64,000 bases of DNA from Solen grandis (taxonomy: Eukaryota; Mollusca; Bivalvia; Adapedonta; Solenidae). Under the pieces are notes generated by a model. The model did not search any database. It was not told where the DNA came from and worked only from the letters and a program-made list of their open reading frames with translations. Both the position numbers and the translations under genes were made by a program. The DNA lies in NCBI GenBank assembly GCA_021229015.1, contig CM037788.1, positions 57,223,525 to 57,287,524 of the forward strand. Reading direction: 5' to 3'. Positions 11,610 to 24,597 of this stretch are shown here, one piece after another; positions within the stretch are counted from its first letter, which is position 1, and every line of letters begins with the position of its first letter.

Positions 11610-12796
11610 CCATTTTTGCTACTGATAATATCTGTATGAAATTGAAATGAATTGATGATCATGACAAAGATTTCAAACATTTTCATTACCAACCAGTATA
11701 ATTATATTTAAACATCTCCTTTCTGGCCATACATGCATGTGTTATATCACAGTTTATGTACTGTTACATACGCACACACGAAACCTCGACACCATACATT
11801 GGCGCCATCTGACCCAACACATCACCGTTTTCCCCCTCTGCTTTCCCAACTACAGCAAAATACAGCAGAAACAATAGTGTTGTGAAGCAGACGTAATCTA
11901 TCTCAATCACTCTTCACTCCTGCACACTACCTTAAATTAAAACAACTACCCACTGCTACTGTTCCATCACCACCTTTAACTCATTAAAGAATTAAAACAC
12001 CATCCATAAAATTACGATAATTAGAAAACGGGTTTCCTTTTTATATTTTGCGAAAAACCAACCGCAATTTAATACTAAGGAATGGAAGAAAATTCAACAA
12101 GTATGCTAGTGTGTAAAAAAGGCAGCCTGGTGTCATTCCAGGTGATAAGGTCACATGTTAAATAAAAAAAAAAAAGTACGGAATTGCTCCGCAGGTGTCT
12201 GTGTTCCATATTCAGATGATGGCCCTCCCTGGCTTCGATTATCATGTGTTTTGCTGATGAGAGTGCCTTGAGTAGTATTTTCTAGGACGATACTTAATTA
12301 ACGACAGGTGTCAGAACATGTATCAATATGTTTTATTTTACAGTATCAATATGTGCTTTGTGTCACGATCTCAATATTTTTATTTCATCATTATAGCGCT
12401 GTGCCGTTTATTGTTCATATCTCAATATGGCGTGTATATTAATATAACAGTACATGAAAAAAGAAAAAAATGAAACAATATTCTCCCTACAGTTCAGGTG
12501 TAGTGTTTTCCTGTTATCAGAGAAGATTTAATGAAGCATTTTACCAGGGGATGAATTGAAGACCTGTAGCAATTAACTGTGATAAATTGTTAAAATTTGA
12601 CTAAAAAATACTGAATAACTCTGAAAGTGTACACCCCAAATTCTGCAAGAATCTTGTTTCTGACAAGTGAGAGATTAAAGAAACATATATACAAGTTTTT
12701 TCTTGATTTTTTCTGTCTGAATCAAAACTTCTACTCTTGTATGACCTACTATAACTACTGCTGCTTATGTAGCTATCGTCATTCACAATATGTAGA
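10514..12796. other. No gene seen; (GAT)n microsatellite at 11558-11609
   Basis: A GC-richer patch at about 10960-11220 is open on the + strand (10938-11222, 94 residues) but has no recognisable domain and no clear splice or start context. It is better treated as possible non-coding conserved DNA. The (GAT)n run at 11558-11609 is uninterrupted. Another moderately GC-rich patch spans 11770-11900. Confidence 0.45.
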
Positions 12797-12970
12797 TCCA
12801 TTATAATGCATCATTATAACACACTCCATTATAACACACTCCATTGCAACATGCTCCATTATAACACACTCCATTATATTAAGCCTTATTATAACACCCT
12901 TCATTATAACATGCCCTATTGTATAACTCCATTATATCAAGCCCTATTGTATACACTCCGTTATATTACT
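12797..12970. repeat. 15-bp satellite array, CCATTATAACACACT monomer
   Basis: About eleven imperfect monomers of the type CCATTATAACACACT. The same monomer builds the array at 53822-54065 in the same orientation and, as its complement AGTGTGTTATAATGG, much of the array at 61190-62497. The open frame running through it follows from a unit divisible by three. Confidence 0.85.
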
Positions 12971-13257
12971 ACAAAACAATTCTACTAAAATTTAAAATTA
13001 ATGTTTCAATACTTCAACTACTATTACTTGTGCTGCTGCTAAAAACTGTTCAACCTTTATGACAATAACTGGCTCTGTTTTTGTTTTTAATAAAGAAATC
13101 CCAGACATATTGCTGTTTTAATAAAGAGCTCCAAGGTAACCCAACCAGAATGCACATTATTATTGACCTATATGAACATAACAAGACCATCCCAGACTGT
13201 ATTTCTTTTGATCTCCCAAACAAAAGCTGAATTATATATATGGCAGATATAGTATAT

Positions 13258-13915
13258 CACTTTAATGGACCTCTACTGTAGTGTGGTCCAGTATAATGCA
13301 GTGTCCAGAACAAAGCGTTAAAATGGATTTCTACTGTAGTGTGGTCCAGTATAATGCAGTGTCCAGAACAAAGCGTTTAATGGACTCTACTGAGTGTGGT
13401 CAGTATAATGCAGTGTCCAGAAAAAGCTTAAATGGATTCTACTGTAGTGTGGTCAAGTATAATGCAGTGTCCAGAACAAAGCATTATAATGGATCTCTAC
13501 TGTAGTGTGGTCCAGTATAATGCAGTGTCCAGAACAAAGCGTTATAATGGATCTCTACTGTAGTGTGGTCAAGTATAATGCAGTGTCCAGAATAAAGCGT
13601 TATAATGGATCTCTACTGTAGTGTGGTCCAGTATAATGCAGTGTCCAGAATAAAGCGTTATAATGGATCTCTACTGTAGTGTGGTCCAGTATAATGCAGT
13701 GTCCAGAATAAAGCGTTATAATGGATCTCTACTGTAGTGTGGTCCAGTATAATGCAGTGTCCAGAATAAAGCGTTATGTTGGTCCAGTATAATGCAGTGT
13801 CCAGAATAAAGCGTTATAATGGATCTCTAATGTAATGTGGTCCAGTATAATGCAGTGTCCAGAATAAAGCGTTATATTGGATCTCTACTGTAGTGTGGTC
13901 AAATAAAACATATTG
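13258..13915. repeat. 58-bp satellite array (GTTATAATGGATCTCTACTG)
   Basis: About eleven units contain GTTATAATGGATCTCTACTG, then TAGTGTGGTCCAGTATAATG and CAGTGTCCAGAATAAAGC. The unit matches the dispersed GTCCAGTATAATGCAGTGTC / AGCGTTATAATGG element seen singly at 26095, 35680 and 38620. The array therefore looks like an in-place amplification of that element. The first units are more divergent than the last. Confidence 0.88.
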
Positions 13916-14355
13916 CCTGTAATACAGCGATATAACTGATCTGCGTTACATTACAGTAAACAAGTACAACATTATAATGATTCAGGATTGCAGGTATCAG
14001 ATATATGCTCCTATATTTGAAGCATCTTCATGTTAAATACAATGCGGTAATATATAAACCTAAACATCCTGATCATATATCACAGCTCCTTCGTCGTGGA
14101 TACCATTGACTATTCCACACGTTGCGACACATCTGTTGGCTGTATTTTATGTAACAGATGCCATGTATTCAAAGGTACCAAATAAAAAGTCAAAAACATA
14201 CGTATTTACAAAGCAAAAATTCAATAAACGGGTAAGGGACATGGAAACATGTGCACCTGCATTGATTTTTTACAACTTGGTAATCACCTAAAATATCTTA
14301 CAGACAGGACAAATGGACACCAGTTGTCATGAGTTTTATCAAAAGTATCATGTAT
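13916..14355. other. No gene seen
   Basis: This is unique AT-rich sequence between an array and a MITE. The 61-residue open frame at 14106-14291 has no recognisable domain. Confidence 0.4.
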
Positions 14356-14546
14356 TTAACCCTTTCCCTAATATAGACTCATTTTGACGCACTCAATAGG
14401 TACAACATAAAGTCTGATCTGCAGAAAACCACATTTAAACCTTACCAAATTTAATTACAAATTCCTCATTTCCAGACCACTGAGGAGCAGCGAACAGCAT
14501 AAAACCTGATCAGCCTCATGGTTTCCTCTATGAGGGAAAGGGTTAA
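14356..14546 (+). mobile_element. TTAA MITE copy 4, internal deletion
   Basis: Both TTAA ends and TIRs are present. One arm of the central palindrome is missing: GATCAGCCT is followed directly by CATGGTTTCCTC. The deletion removes about 50 bp and so destroys the hairpin. Confidence 0.9.
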
Positions 14547-14579
14547 AGGCCATATTTTCAAAGCATTCCCTGTACTTCA

Positions 14580-14900
14580 CTCTGTACCTCATAAAGACTC
14601 CTTTTGATGAATTAATGAACAGAGCAGACCCAGATCAGACAGCTGTACAGAATGATCAGGGTCTGCTCTGTTTGTTTGCTCATTTGATATTGTAGCTAAG
14701 ATATCACCAAGATTATGTGCCTGGGAAGGGTTTGGGGAAGGGAAAAATCCTTGCCCTAAACGGGTTTCAAAACCTTCAAATCCGCCTAGTTTGCACAGGG
14801 AAGAAAAATTCAATGTTTCATATAACATTTAAAGTTCAGTCAAATAAATATTCGTCACATCAAAAATATATACATGAATATTCATGAGGTAATGGGTTAA
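14580..14900. mobile_element. Second TTAA MITE family (ATGAATATTCAT type)
   Basis: The right end reads ACATGAATATTCATGAGGTA then ATGGGTTAA. The left end has GTACCTCATAAAGACTCC. Inside is a short inverted pair, AGAGCAGACCCAGATCAGAC / GATCAGGGTCTGCTCTG (about 14620-14670). Relatives lie at 51025, 56290, 59430, 24190 and 63360. TTAA at the end suggests a piggyBac-like target preference. The left boundary is uncertain. Confidence 0.6.
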
Positions 14901-15084
14901 ACTTGAATGATATTTAAATTCAAGAATCTGTTTGATGCCAAATATAGCACAGATATATTAATTACTATGTGTTCTTTTATCATGATTGTGAAACCCAATA
15001 TATAAACAGGTCATGCACATTGTGAACTTGTTGGTATTGTGATATTTATACAACACTGTCCAATATAGCATGGTAACTTGGTTT

Positions 15085-15280
15085 AAACTTTATTTATTTT
15101 ACATCGTTTATGAAACAAGTTATCTCAAGTTATATTTTTATCACTCTCGATGGCTCTGATGGAAACGTATGTGGTCATTATTGTGGGAGAAAACCGGAGA
15201 GTCTGGAGAAAACCCACGTGTCTGGACGGGCAACCACTGTACCCTCTCACGTACGTGACCAGGAATCGAACATGTAACTG
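15085..15280 (-). mobile_element. tRNA-derived SINE, inverted relative of the copy at 76-275
   Basis: It reads as the reverse complement of the 76-275 element: AACTTTATTTATTTTACATC tail, ATTATTGTGGGAGAAAACCG, AAACCCACGTGTCTGGACGG and GACCAGGAATCGAACATG (B-box region). It is diverged and the head is incomplete. Confidence 0.65.
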
Positions 15281-17656
15281 GGTTTGGAACCTTGAAACAG
15301 CATTTTAACAGATCTGCAAGATAGACGGGCTGTTCTGGATTTATAGCTGTTTATATCTACAATTAGGACAGGATGAGTTTTCAGAACAAAGCTCATTTTT
15401 CAGTGAACCACAAAATGAACCTCATAAGAATGCATCACAAATGTATTAAAGCACTTAAAATAATCTAATCATCATGATAAGCAGCAAATTTTGTTAAATA
15501 AAAAATCGTAACTTTTTTAACTTTATTTATAAATGATATTCAGCCAATGAATTTAAAACAGCAAATAATGTAATTGTTCTTCTACAAGACTATGTTTACA
15601 GAAGAAGTCTCTTTCAGGCATAAGATTGAAACAAAAATATTTTTCCTCTGCAAAACCTGTTCTTTGAACCTCCCTCGCTGAAGAGCCTACCTCCAAATAG
15701 AAGAGTCACAACACTTGTAATTCACACCAGCCTGCAAGTAGGCTCAAATTTCACTTTGCTTTGGCTCCTTAGAGATTTACATCTCAAATTTGAATAATTG
15801 AGCAGTTTTAATTGATTTTGCTAATCGACAGTTCCATAAAATATTCATTCCTCCCTATTGGGTTACCATTGTACAGGTAAAATGACAGGTAATATCATAC
15901 CTGTAGAAGCAAGATGCTTATCAAATGGCTTTGTTTTTGAGCTCTAGGGAAATCATAGAAAATACTAATCAAATTGGTCGTCTGTCGTTTATCGCTTAAT
16001 AATCTGACCCACCAAAGAGAGAGAGGGATCTTAGAAAGCTTCTATCAAAGAATTCATTTATTATACCTCATGGTTGCTTTGAAGCTTTCATTAAAATTGA
16101 AGCAGTGTTTTATAAAGACTTTGACTTCACACAATACAAATTAAAACCTGAGTAAAGTATCCAATGTCCGCTGGGCATAGTGTCATAAAAAGTTGATGAC
16201 CAACCTCTAGATCATGGCTTCCAGATGCTTGAAAATTGAATTTTATATTATCTTGATCAGATACGCTTTGTTACTGGAAAATAAACTCATTCATTTATTG
16301 AGCTTTCCAGATACTGATAGGATAAAAGAAATAATAACAATGTAATATCATTTGGAAAAACTTATCTCACAAATAGTAAGTATTGAAGAATTTGAAAGAG
16401 ATTGAATAAATAATAAGAATATGAATGAAAAAAAAAAATGAAAATCTGAATACATGTTTAAGTATTTCGAATTTATTCAAACTAGAAAAAATATACATGA
16501 GCAAATATATCTGATTAGATACTTCATATCTACTTCGTATGCACTCATATACTTGCAAAGTTTATCATTTATTTTTTTAAAATGAAACCTGAAAAGACAA
16601 TTAAAAGCAATTAAGTAACCTTCAGTTGATGAATTATGATATTTTTCAAAAACCCAGTTTAGACAATACCAGTTATTTATGAATAGTTAAAAGTAGACTT
16701 ATAGACTTAATACAAATTGAATACTTAACTTTTTTTTTTTAATTTCATGATTTTTTTTTTTATTTTAAATCCAAAAGGGTGAAGATCCAAGTGAAGCTGA
16801 ATTCAACATGTAAATAATGTTTGGGTTATTTTTTCCTTTTTTAGAATGCTAATACAAAAGAAAATTTAAACAAAAATAACAATGATATTATACACGCAGT
16901 AAAATAATTTCATTTGAAACTATGTTGAGGAAATTAGTATTTTTAACTTTGGGTCGAAGTGCCAAAATGTTCATATAAAAAAGTGTTCCCACTTTTCCAC
17001 AAGAAAATATATTCATGCAAAAATTTATGTCTTGATGAACATCAATTTACTGAACTTAAAATGGTATATGAAACAATGGATTTTTCTTTTTTTTTCTTTG
17101 CTTGAATCTGTGGTACATAGGGGATATATGTTTGCTTTGTGTGAATATTGAACATATCTCATTGAGAGTGAAACAATTACAATATTTTCATGAGTATAGC
17201 GCAATAAAAATGTGAAAGTTGTACCTGACTTCGAGATGAGATATATTCCATATTTCACTCAAAACAATCAAATTTTCTTTTTATCTTATGCTGTTTTCTA
17301 TGGTTTTTGCATTTAACTTGTCAAACATTACTAAAAATGGTGCCAAATCACGTCGAATCATGTGACGTAACCGTGACGTCATGGAAATCTTTATCCATTT
17401 CACGTTCTACTTCGCTATATATTTCATTTTTAATTATACCCTTTAAAAAGTATTACCAAACAATCCTAGTGTATATATGCATATAAGCACTTAGCCTAGT
17501 TTTGCTCTCACTCCTCAATATGAGATAAGAGATTAATACAATCTTAGTATAACACTTCATGCACCTTAATTATAAAGCAGATCTACTGGACATATAAAAC
17601 TATTCAGTTTTACTTTCATATTGTAACAAAAGTTTCTTGATAACAATGCATTCGTT
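15281..17656. other. No gene seen; unique AT-rich DNA
   Basis: There is no array and no clear transposon in 2.4 kb, which is unusual in this window. The stretch at 17020-17170 (TGATGAACATCAATTTACTG and GAACTTAAAATGGTATATG) resembles decayed second-family MITE sequence. A moderately GC-richer patch lies at 15640-16030. Confidence 0.4.
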
Positions 17657-18168
17657 TTCACACACCTTCATAAATATGAGAACTTCAGATATATTGGTAA
17701 TCTTTCACACACCTTCATAAATATGTAGACCTTCAGATATATTTGTAATCTTTCAAACACCTTCATAAATATGTAGAACTTCAGATATATTTGTAATCTT
17801 TCACACACCTTCAGATATATTTGTAATCTTTCACACACCTTCATAAATATGTAGACCTTCAGATATATTTGTAATCTTTCACACACCTTCATAAATATGT
17901 AGACCTTCAGATATATTTGCAATCTTTCACACACCTTCATAAATATGTAGAACTTCAGATATATTTGTAATCTTTCACACACCTTCATAAATATGTAGAC
18001 CTTCAGATATATTTGTAATCTTTCACACACCTTCATAAATATGTAGACCTTCAGATATATTTGTAATCTTTCACACACCTTCATAAATATGTAGACCTTC
18101 AGATATATTTGTAATCTTTCACACACCTTCATAAATATGTAGACCTTCAAATATATTTGCAATCTTTC
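17657..18168. repeat. 48-bp satellite array
   Basis: About ten units contain CTTCATAAATATGTAGACCT, then TCAGATATATTTGTAATC and TTTCACACAC. One unit near 17810 is shortened. Because 48 is divisible by three, a 164-residue open frame runs through the minus strand (17668-18162); it is an artefact of the repeat. Confidence 0.92.
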
Positions 18169-19773
18169 ATACCCTTTACTTTTACCACAACACCGTTCAA
18201 GTACTTTGCATTTTCTTACCTTGTATACAGCTGTGACAGAAAGCTATCCAGTTTTAGACAATTTTTTTTTAATATCCCACAAAGATGTTCATGACCGATT
18301 TCTTATTCAAATTACATTTTCCACTCAAACAAAACTACAGCTGGTTTTCCGATGTCACAGAATTCTCAAATGAGTTCAAACTCTGCTTCCTACACTGTTC
18401 TGACAGCACAAATGTCATTTCCTGCCTTCTCTTGTCTTTAAAACTTTCTTCTTGCATTCATTTAATGCCTCTCATTACTTCAGAACAACAATTCTTGTGC
18501 AATAAACAAGAGACAATATTGTTGTATTGCTCCCTCACATACATTGCGAATAAATGCAGCAATTTAGCAACTGTTTACTCCGAGTGCCAGATATATATCC
18601 CATGTATTGAAATATTGACTTTTCCCAGCTCAGCAAAATACAGAAACCAGCTGTTCCAGAATTTCTATAATGACTGGTGTCCTGCAAAGGTTTTCAGTGG
18701 AATTACTCAGGCTGCTGCACTGGGAACCAGCTGATATTGATTACAGCAGTTGGATGGTTCCCGGTGACCTCAAAAAGCAGTGCAGGTGGAGAGCCATCTG
18801 GTGTCTAATCAATACACATCAGCAGTGCCAGAGGGAAGGATTTGGTCACCATATGGATACCAGCTTCAACATAATGCCCGCCAATTAACCCAGCATCCAA
18901 CACTGGTCCCCATTTTCTAATAATGAGCACATACTTACTTCCAATCCGGGTCGTTCCATTTTTTTTTTCTTCAAAAAATGATGAGATTTTTTTCCCTCCT
19001 GATTTTAACTGTACAGAGAAACTGCTAAAATTTTGAACAGATTGCAAATTTCAGTGATGGTGAGAACTCTGAATGGAGATAATTACATTAAAAGTTTGGG
19101 GAACAGTTATTCTAGGCCTTTGGGGAAATCCATGGTCTGTTACAATATTTTGACATCTGAAACCATAATGCAGACAATTAACCGTGATGATGGCGGAACA
19201 AGGCCAATCAAGACCGAAGGACTGTTAAAACATTTCCTGGGAGCAGATTTAAATCTCTGTGCCATCCCTTGAATGGATTGAAGCTATAAGGAGGGAATGT
19301 CCTGAACATCCCTCTTAGGTGTCAATACAAGATGGTGTCAAAATACTGGATTTTTTTTTATTTTTTTTTAATAATGTCATAATTTTGGTATGACCCCAAT
19401 TCAAATAATTTATGAAATATCTGTTAACTTTATGTATATGATAATTATTATTTTATCATTGGTGTTTGTGTTTGTGTTTTTATTTTAAAGCATTAAGTAA
19501 TTTAAGTGAGTTTATTAAGGAGAAAAAGCAATATATACTTTGAATAATTTTGGTAATTTTATGAGCGCACAAAGGTGAAGTTTTTTAATTGTAAACAGAA
19601 AGTGTTGATGTTGAAAGATTTAAGGTTTGTTTTACATATTTGAATCTTAATTTTTTCAAGTTAAAAAAAGCTAGGCAAAAAGAAATGACAAAAGTAAAAC
19701 CACAACGATTATTTTTGTAAATTGAAGTTGTTGAAATGTATATAACAAATAATTTTTAGATATAGACCTCTTA
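18169..19773. other. No gene seen; GC-richer patch 18640-18900
   Basis: An open frame at 18285-18734 (149 residues) lacks any recognisable domain or coding bias. The patch from about 18640 to 18900 is repeat-free and less AT-rich (TGCACTGGGAACCAGCTGAT, CATCAGCAGTGCCAGAGGGA). It may be conserved non-coding DNA. Confidence 0.4.
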
Positions 19774-19797
19774 CCCCCCCCCCCCCCCCCCCCCCCC
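19774..19797. repeat. Homopolymer run of 24 C
   Basis: This is an uninterrupted C24 tract in AT-rich DNA. It can form an i-motif (and a G-quadruplex on the other strand) and is also prone to length error in sequencing. Confidence 0.95.
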
Positions 19798-21308
19798 AAA
19801 TATTTTGAAATATTGGCATTAAGACCTGAGTATTTTGCTAATATTCTTGCTTAAAAATAGACATGCCATAAAAAGGAACAGCAATTTAATTTCAACAAGA
19901 TAATTATTTTACAAAAATTACAAAGTTAGATAACGTATCCGATACATGTGTCAGTACAAAACAGTTATGAAAAAATTCTCGCATTCATTTCTAGGTAGTT
20001 TTGAAGCCTGTTAGCTCCATAAAGATAATATAAAAAATACATATGTAGCATTAACAAAAAAATCAATTATTTTTACCCTGTGATCTTAAACAACTTACTA
20101 ACTTAACCACACAAATATTTCCTGGATGAACTAGGTTTCAGCTGTTAAAAAAAGTCAAAATTCCTTGGCCTTAAAAAAAAAAGAGAATTGTATTGTATGT
20201 GGCCCGAGCCTCTCAAACTTATGATGGAGAATAAAATAAAAAACTTATTTGAAAAAAAAAAATTTTTTTGATAAAATGTCAAATTTTATATAAAAAATAT
20301 AAACTAATAACTAACATGACTGCTTGTGTAATTGTTCGAGTTCTCTCTCAACCCTGTTCTGGAATGTAGTATTTCTGTACGCATAGCTCTGAAAGTCTCC
20401 ACATGTGTTTTTGTTTGGATGGATTTACACTCACTTTGAAATAATTAATTTCATTACTTTAATTATCACATAATTACAAGCTTGTTAAGTTTTTAATCAA
20501 TATTTGAACACAAAAACTTGCCTGATGCCTTTGAAGAAATTCTTTGGGTTAATTTATTTGCTTTGTTTCATTTTCTGACATTTGTTTCATTAGTTAGACA
20601 TATCTTTCATTCTTAATTAATGCCCCTCGTTGGCTGACATTTAAATACAGAAAAAAAATCCCATAAATACAGACTTGTTGCAGAATTTTGCACATTTTTA
20701 TCAGATCATCTGGTTCTATTTTGACATATATATATGGACTTGAATTTTAAATTCAGTAATTAAAAAAATATCAGAAATAAAATGCCCTTTAAAAAGGTCT
20801 TTAATATCCAAAGCCACAAAAACCTAATATATGTAAGTATTTGTAAGTAAATAAGAAAGTAAAGTTTTTATTTAAAGTGGGTAACATATTTGGCATAAAC
20901 CAATCTTCCATTATGGTCCACATAAATAGAACAATATTTACAACATATTTATATAAAAAATAACAATTAATATGCATGTATGAAAAAAAAAAGATTCTAA
21001 CTTCGGGAATAATATAAGTCATTTATATATGAGAGTATATATTTGGGAGACTGGTAGGGAGGTGGTAAGAAACAAAACTCTGTGTTTTAAGACAACACAA
21101 AAAACTTGAACTTTCAGAGACCCTTAATACAAATTATAATTTCATTAATCTGTTTACAGGTTCTTTCTGTGTTCAAGTTCATGTGTATTTAAAAATAAAA
21201 CTCGAGAAATAATTTCAATAGTATGAATAATGTTATAATCAGATACGCATCCATCTTTGAACCTGAGTAGGCCCATATTCTATAAATTTAATGTTAATCT
21301 TTACTTAG
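19798..21308. other. No gene seen; AT-rich unique DNA
   Basis: There are long A/T runs, no arrays and no transposon ends that I can identify. Confidence 0.4.
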
Positions 21309-21550
21309 TTAACCCTTTCGCTCATATAGACTCATTTTGACGCACTCAATAGGTACCACATAAAGCCTGATCTGCAGAAAACCACAGTTAAACCTTACCA
21401 AATTTAATTAGAAAGTCCTCATTTCCAGACCACTGAGGAGCAGCGAACAGCATAAAACCTGATCAACCTGCGAGTTACTCGCAGGCTGATCTGGTTTTAT
21501 GCTGTTCGCATAGGTCTTTTCATGGTTTCCTCTATGAGGGAAAGGGTTAA
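21309..21550 (+). mobile_element. TTAA MITE copy 5, with a shared right flank
   Basis: Complete from TTAACCCTTTCGCTCATATA to GAGGGAAAGGGTTAA. The following roughly 115 bp (AAAGGTAGTTAAGATGGTAC to AAGATAATATAAATG, to about 21660) is nearly identical to the sequence after copy 8 at 31193-31311. The two copies therefore belong to one larger duplicated unit. Confidence 0.93.
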
Positions 21551-22379
21551 GAAAACAAACAAAGGTAGTTAAGATGGTACTGGTTCAACAGCCTCACTTG
21601 GCATTCAATTAATGGTGATTTCCAAAAATATCTGGTCAGGTGTCAAGATAATATAAATGGGGGAGTTATTATGCAGTTACTCTACGACATAACCTCCTAA
21701 TGAGAATATATTCACGAATGTATTCATTTATATTTCTTAAAATGCTTTATTATGAATAACACACAAATTGTCCTGTAAAATGGTCTTAGTCTACATTTTA
21801 CAAGTTGTATATTATGATCTCATTGTATATAAAAAGTATATACACAATGTGTATTGTTAGAATCATGAAAAATAAATCAGGAGAATTTTCCAATGTAAAA
21901 GTACAGACCTATTATTGTTCTATATTTAGTATCCAACCCCAGCCATCACCTGGTATAGGACCTTGTCATATTGTATCACAACAGTTAACAAATACACAGC
22001 ACTCAAACAACACATACTGTTGATCATATATGGTGATTCTATTTTTCTATTTTACCACATAAAATATTGTAGGAACATTTTTCTTTAATATCATTTGGAC
22101 ACCTTCTTAAAACTTCTCAACAGTTCTTGGATTGGACTAGTACTTTGTGCCTGGATAGGTATTGATAAAATTCTCTCCGCTCCCCCTCACCCCCTGCGTC
22201 CCCTTAGGGATCCATTTCCAACCTTTGGTTCCCTAGGCTGACCCTAGCTATGATCTGTTTAAGCGTCTAGGTGTGGCTGGCTAAACAATAATTTATCTCT
22301 AATTTCTAATAATGCTTTGTTGCATTTTCTTATCCACCCTTCATTGACAATGTAGAGAATACCATGATATATTAAATAC
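21551..22379. other. No gene seen; SINE C fragment at 22118-22180
   Basis: After the duplicated flank of MITE copy 5 the sequence is unique. At 22118-22180 lies CAACAGTTCTTGGATTGGAC then TAGTACTTTGTGCCTGG, which matches the tail of SINE family C in minus orientation. Confidence 0.5.
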
Positions 22380-22640
22380 TGGAAGATTCAAATATTAAAT
22401 ATTGAAAAATACCAATATATCATATACTAGAAGATATCACAATATATCATATACTAGAAGATATCACAATATATCATATACTAAAAGATATCATAATAGG
22501 AGATAAAATAATGCATGTATATGGCATACTAGAAGTTATCATAATTTATCACATACAAAAACTATTATATTTCATATACTTAAAGCTACCATTCTATATC
22601 ATCCTATACTAAAAGATATCATAATTATACTACCCTATCT
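22380..22640. repeat. 27-bp imperfect repeat (ATATCATATACTAGAAG)
   Basis: There are three clear tandem units of about 27 bp (ATATCATATACTAGAAGATATC), followed by scattered degenerate copies. The unit is AT-rich and contains the self-complementary GATATC. Confidence 0.75.
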
Positions 22641-23044
22641 AACTCTTTAATTTATACACAGTTATCACATTATAACAGTGACATCAAAATAACCCGTATC
22701 CTGGGTGTTCTAGAAGTAAGACCTCTCTTTCATAATGTTCATATGCTGGCATGGTTACACTTGATGATCAATGTACAATTATAAGATATATAAGACAGAC
22801 AGTGACTTATTTTATTTTCAAAACCTGCCAGTTCGAAAGTTTATCTTTAACATTTCAATTTTTTTTTAATTATGTCAGTCCATGTTAATTTTTGACAGAC
22901 AAACAAATTTCAAGTAGTCTTAGTATAATATTTTTGATAAATACAAGCGTTAAACAGTTAATTGGTTTTTGAACATATATATGTATAACTGACAATAGGA
23001 AAGTTACTGAAATGGAATTGCAGTTTTATAATTAAACTAAAATA
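22641..23044. other. No gene seen
   Basis: This is unique AT-rich DNA before MITE copy 6. Confidence 0.4.
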
Positions 23045-23283
23045 TTAACCCTTTCCTCATTTTACTCATTTTGACGCACTCAATAGGTATCACATAAAGC
23101 CTGATCTGCAAAAAACCACAGTTAAACCTTACCAAATTTAATTACAAAATCCTCATTTCCAGACCACTGAGGAGCAGCGAACAGCATAAAACCTGATCAG
23201 CCTGCAAGTTACTCGCAGGCTGATCTGGTTTTATGTTGTTCGCATAGGTCTTTTCATGGTTTCCTCTATGAGGGAAAGGGTAA
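23045..23283 (+). mobile_element. TTAA MITE copy 6
   Basis: Complete element. The left end is TTAACCCTTTCCTCATTTTA; the right end GAGGGAAAGGGTAAA has lost one T of the terminal TTAA. The central palindrome is intact. Confidence 0.92.
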
Positions 23284-24189
23284 ATATGAAATCTCACTTA
23301 CCATTAAAGATGTTTAAATCCAGTGATATTGAATGAAAACTCTCCTTTTCAAAACAGTTAAGCAAAAATTGACTATATTGCTCTTCTAATCTCAAAAAAA
23401 TGTCACACAATTGAAGAACTGTGTCATGTCAGAGATGGTTTAGCTGTCGGTGTGCTGATATTCCAATAGTGACAGGTAGCCGTCAATTTTCTGCAGACAT
23501 ATTTCACAATAGTGGATCCTTAATTATTTTTTTTTCAAGTAGTCTCCTACACAAACAAACAAAATTGCAAGCAATTTTTTTTTCCTCAATAAAAATCCAT
23601 GTTTTCTTTAACAACTCATAGCTTTCTTTGACAACTTAGTTACAAACTGATCTGTGAAGAAAAAAAAAAGAAACAAACACAACAGATGAATAGCACACAA
23701 ATGTGAAATACAAGCGGTGTTTTAACACAAAATATCTGTCATAAACTACTGACAATTGATTGAGATCAGCTGGAATCATCTGCCTTAACGAGGCAATTTC
23801 TAATATATCCAAATGAGTACAGAACCGACAGTGGCGTTTGTATTGCGACTGGAAACAGGGTGTAATTGCAAGTGCTTATGGTTTACAAACAGTGTGTGAG
23901 GTACAAGGGAATGCTCAGAACTTTTTTACCCCTCAATGGTATTCAGTAAAACAGGGACTGTATGCTTGCAATGGTTAGCACGTGGATGGTGCATAGTCAG
24001 GGCAGTGTTGTTGAGAAAAAAAGAAAACAAAAAAAAGTTTAAACTTTATCCATTTAAGAAAGATTGGACAGACGGTAGTCTCACTTATGAACATTTTCTC
24101 ATTGTTTTATGTAGTTCCTGACGAGGGAAGAAACAAAGTACCTGGATAAAAAACAATGTACTCAAAAGGTTGCAAAACAATAACAAATA
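23284..24189. other. No gene seen
   Basis: This is unique sequence. The stretch 23750-23900 (AGATCAGCTGGAATCATCTG, GGCAATTTCTAATATATCC) is repeat-free and somewhat GC-richer, a possible conserved non-coding element. No ORF with coding character is present. Confidence 0.4.
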
Positions 24190-24440
24190 CGAACCAATTC
24201 ATGTACAATCTTATGTCTCCATGAATATCCCATTACTGAACTTCAAATGGTGTATGGAACACTGAATTTTTCATTTGCCATGCAGACAGTATAGAATTTA
24301 AGCTTCAATATTGTATGAACAAACTGAGGAGACGCAGACTGGGCGGTGTTGTCTGATCTGGGTTTCTTCTGTTTGCCATTATATACATGCATGAGGTAAA
24401 GAGTAAACAAGCATGCTAACCAGACACCCACCGTGGCTGT
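24190..24440. mobile_element. Second TTAA MITE family, decayed copy
   Basis: Blocks shared with 14580-14900, 56290 and 59430 are visible: TCTCCATGAATATCCC, TGAACTTCAAATGGTGTATG, TTAAGCTTCAATATTG and GTCTGATCTGGGTTTCTTCTG with TTTG. The ends are not preserved. Confidence 0.5.
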
Positions 24441-24597
24441 GGACTTTGCTTCTCATCTATACTTCCCAGGTATGAGTCCCGGTCATATTTGTAACAAGGC
24501 ACGGTACTGCCACATGGGTTTATACCAGATACTCCAGTTTACTCATGCCATGCCACCAAATAATTTTTAGGCAACTGTTATTGTGGTGTTGGAGTTC

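Noticed and set aside
17668..18162. 164-residue open frame on the minus strand with 16-residue repeats
   Set aside because: It is the direct translation of the 48-bp array, with no non-repetitive part and no homology that I recognise.
18285..18734. 149-residue open frame
   Set aside because: The composition is that of the surrounding DNA, no motif is visible and there is no partner exon.
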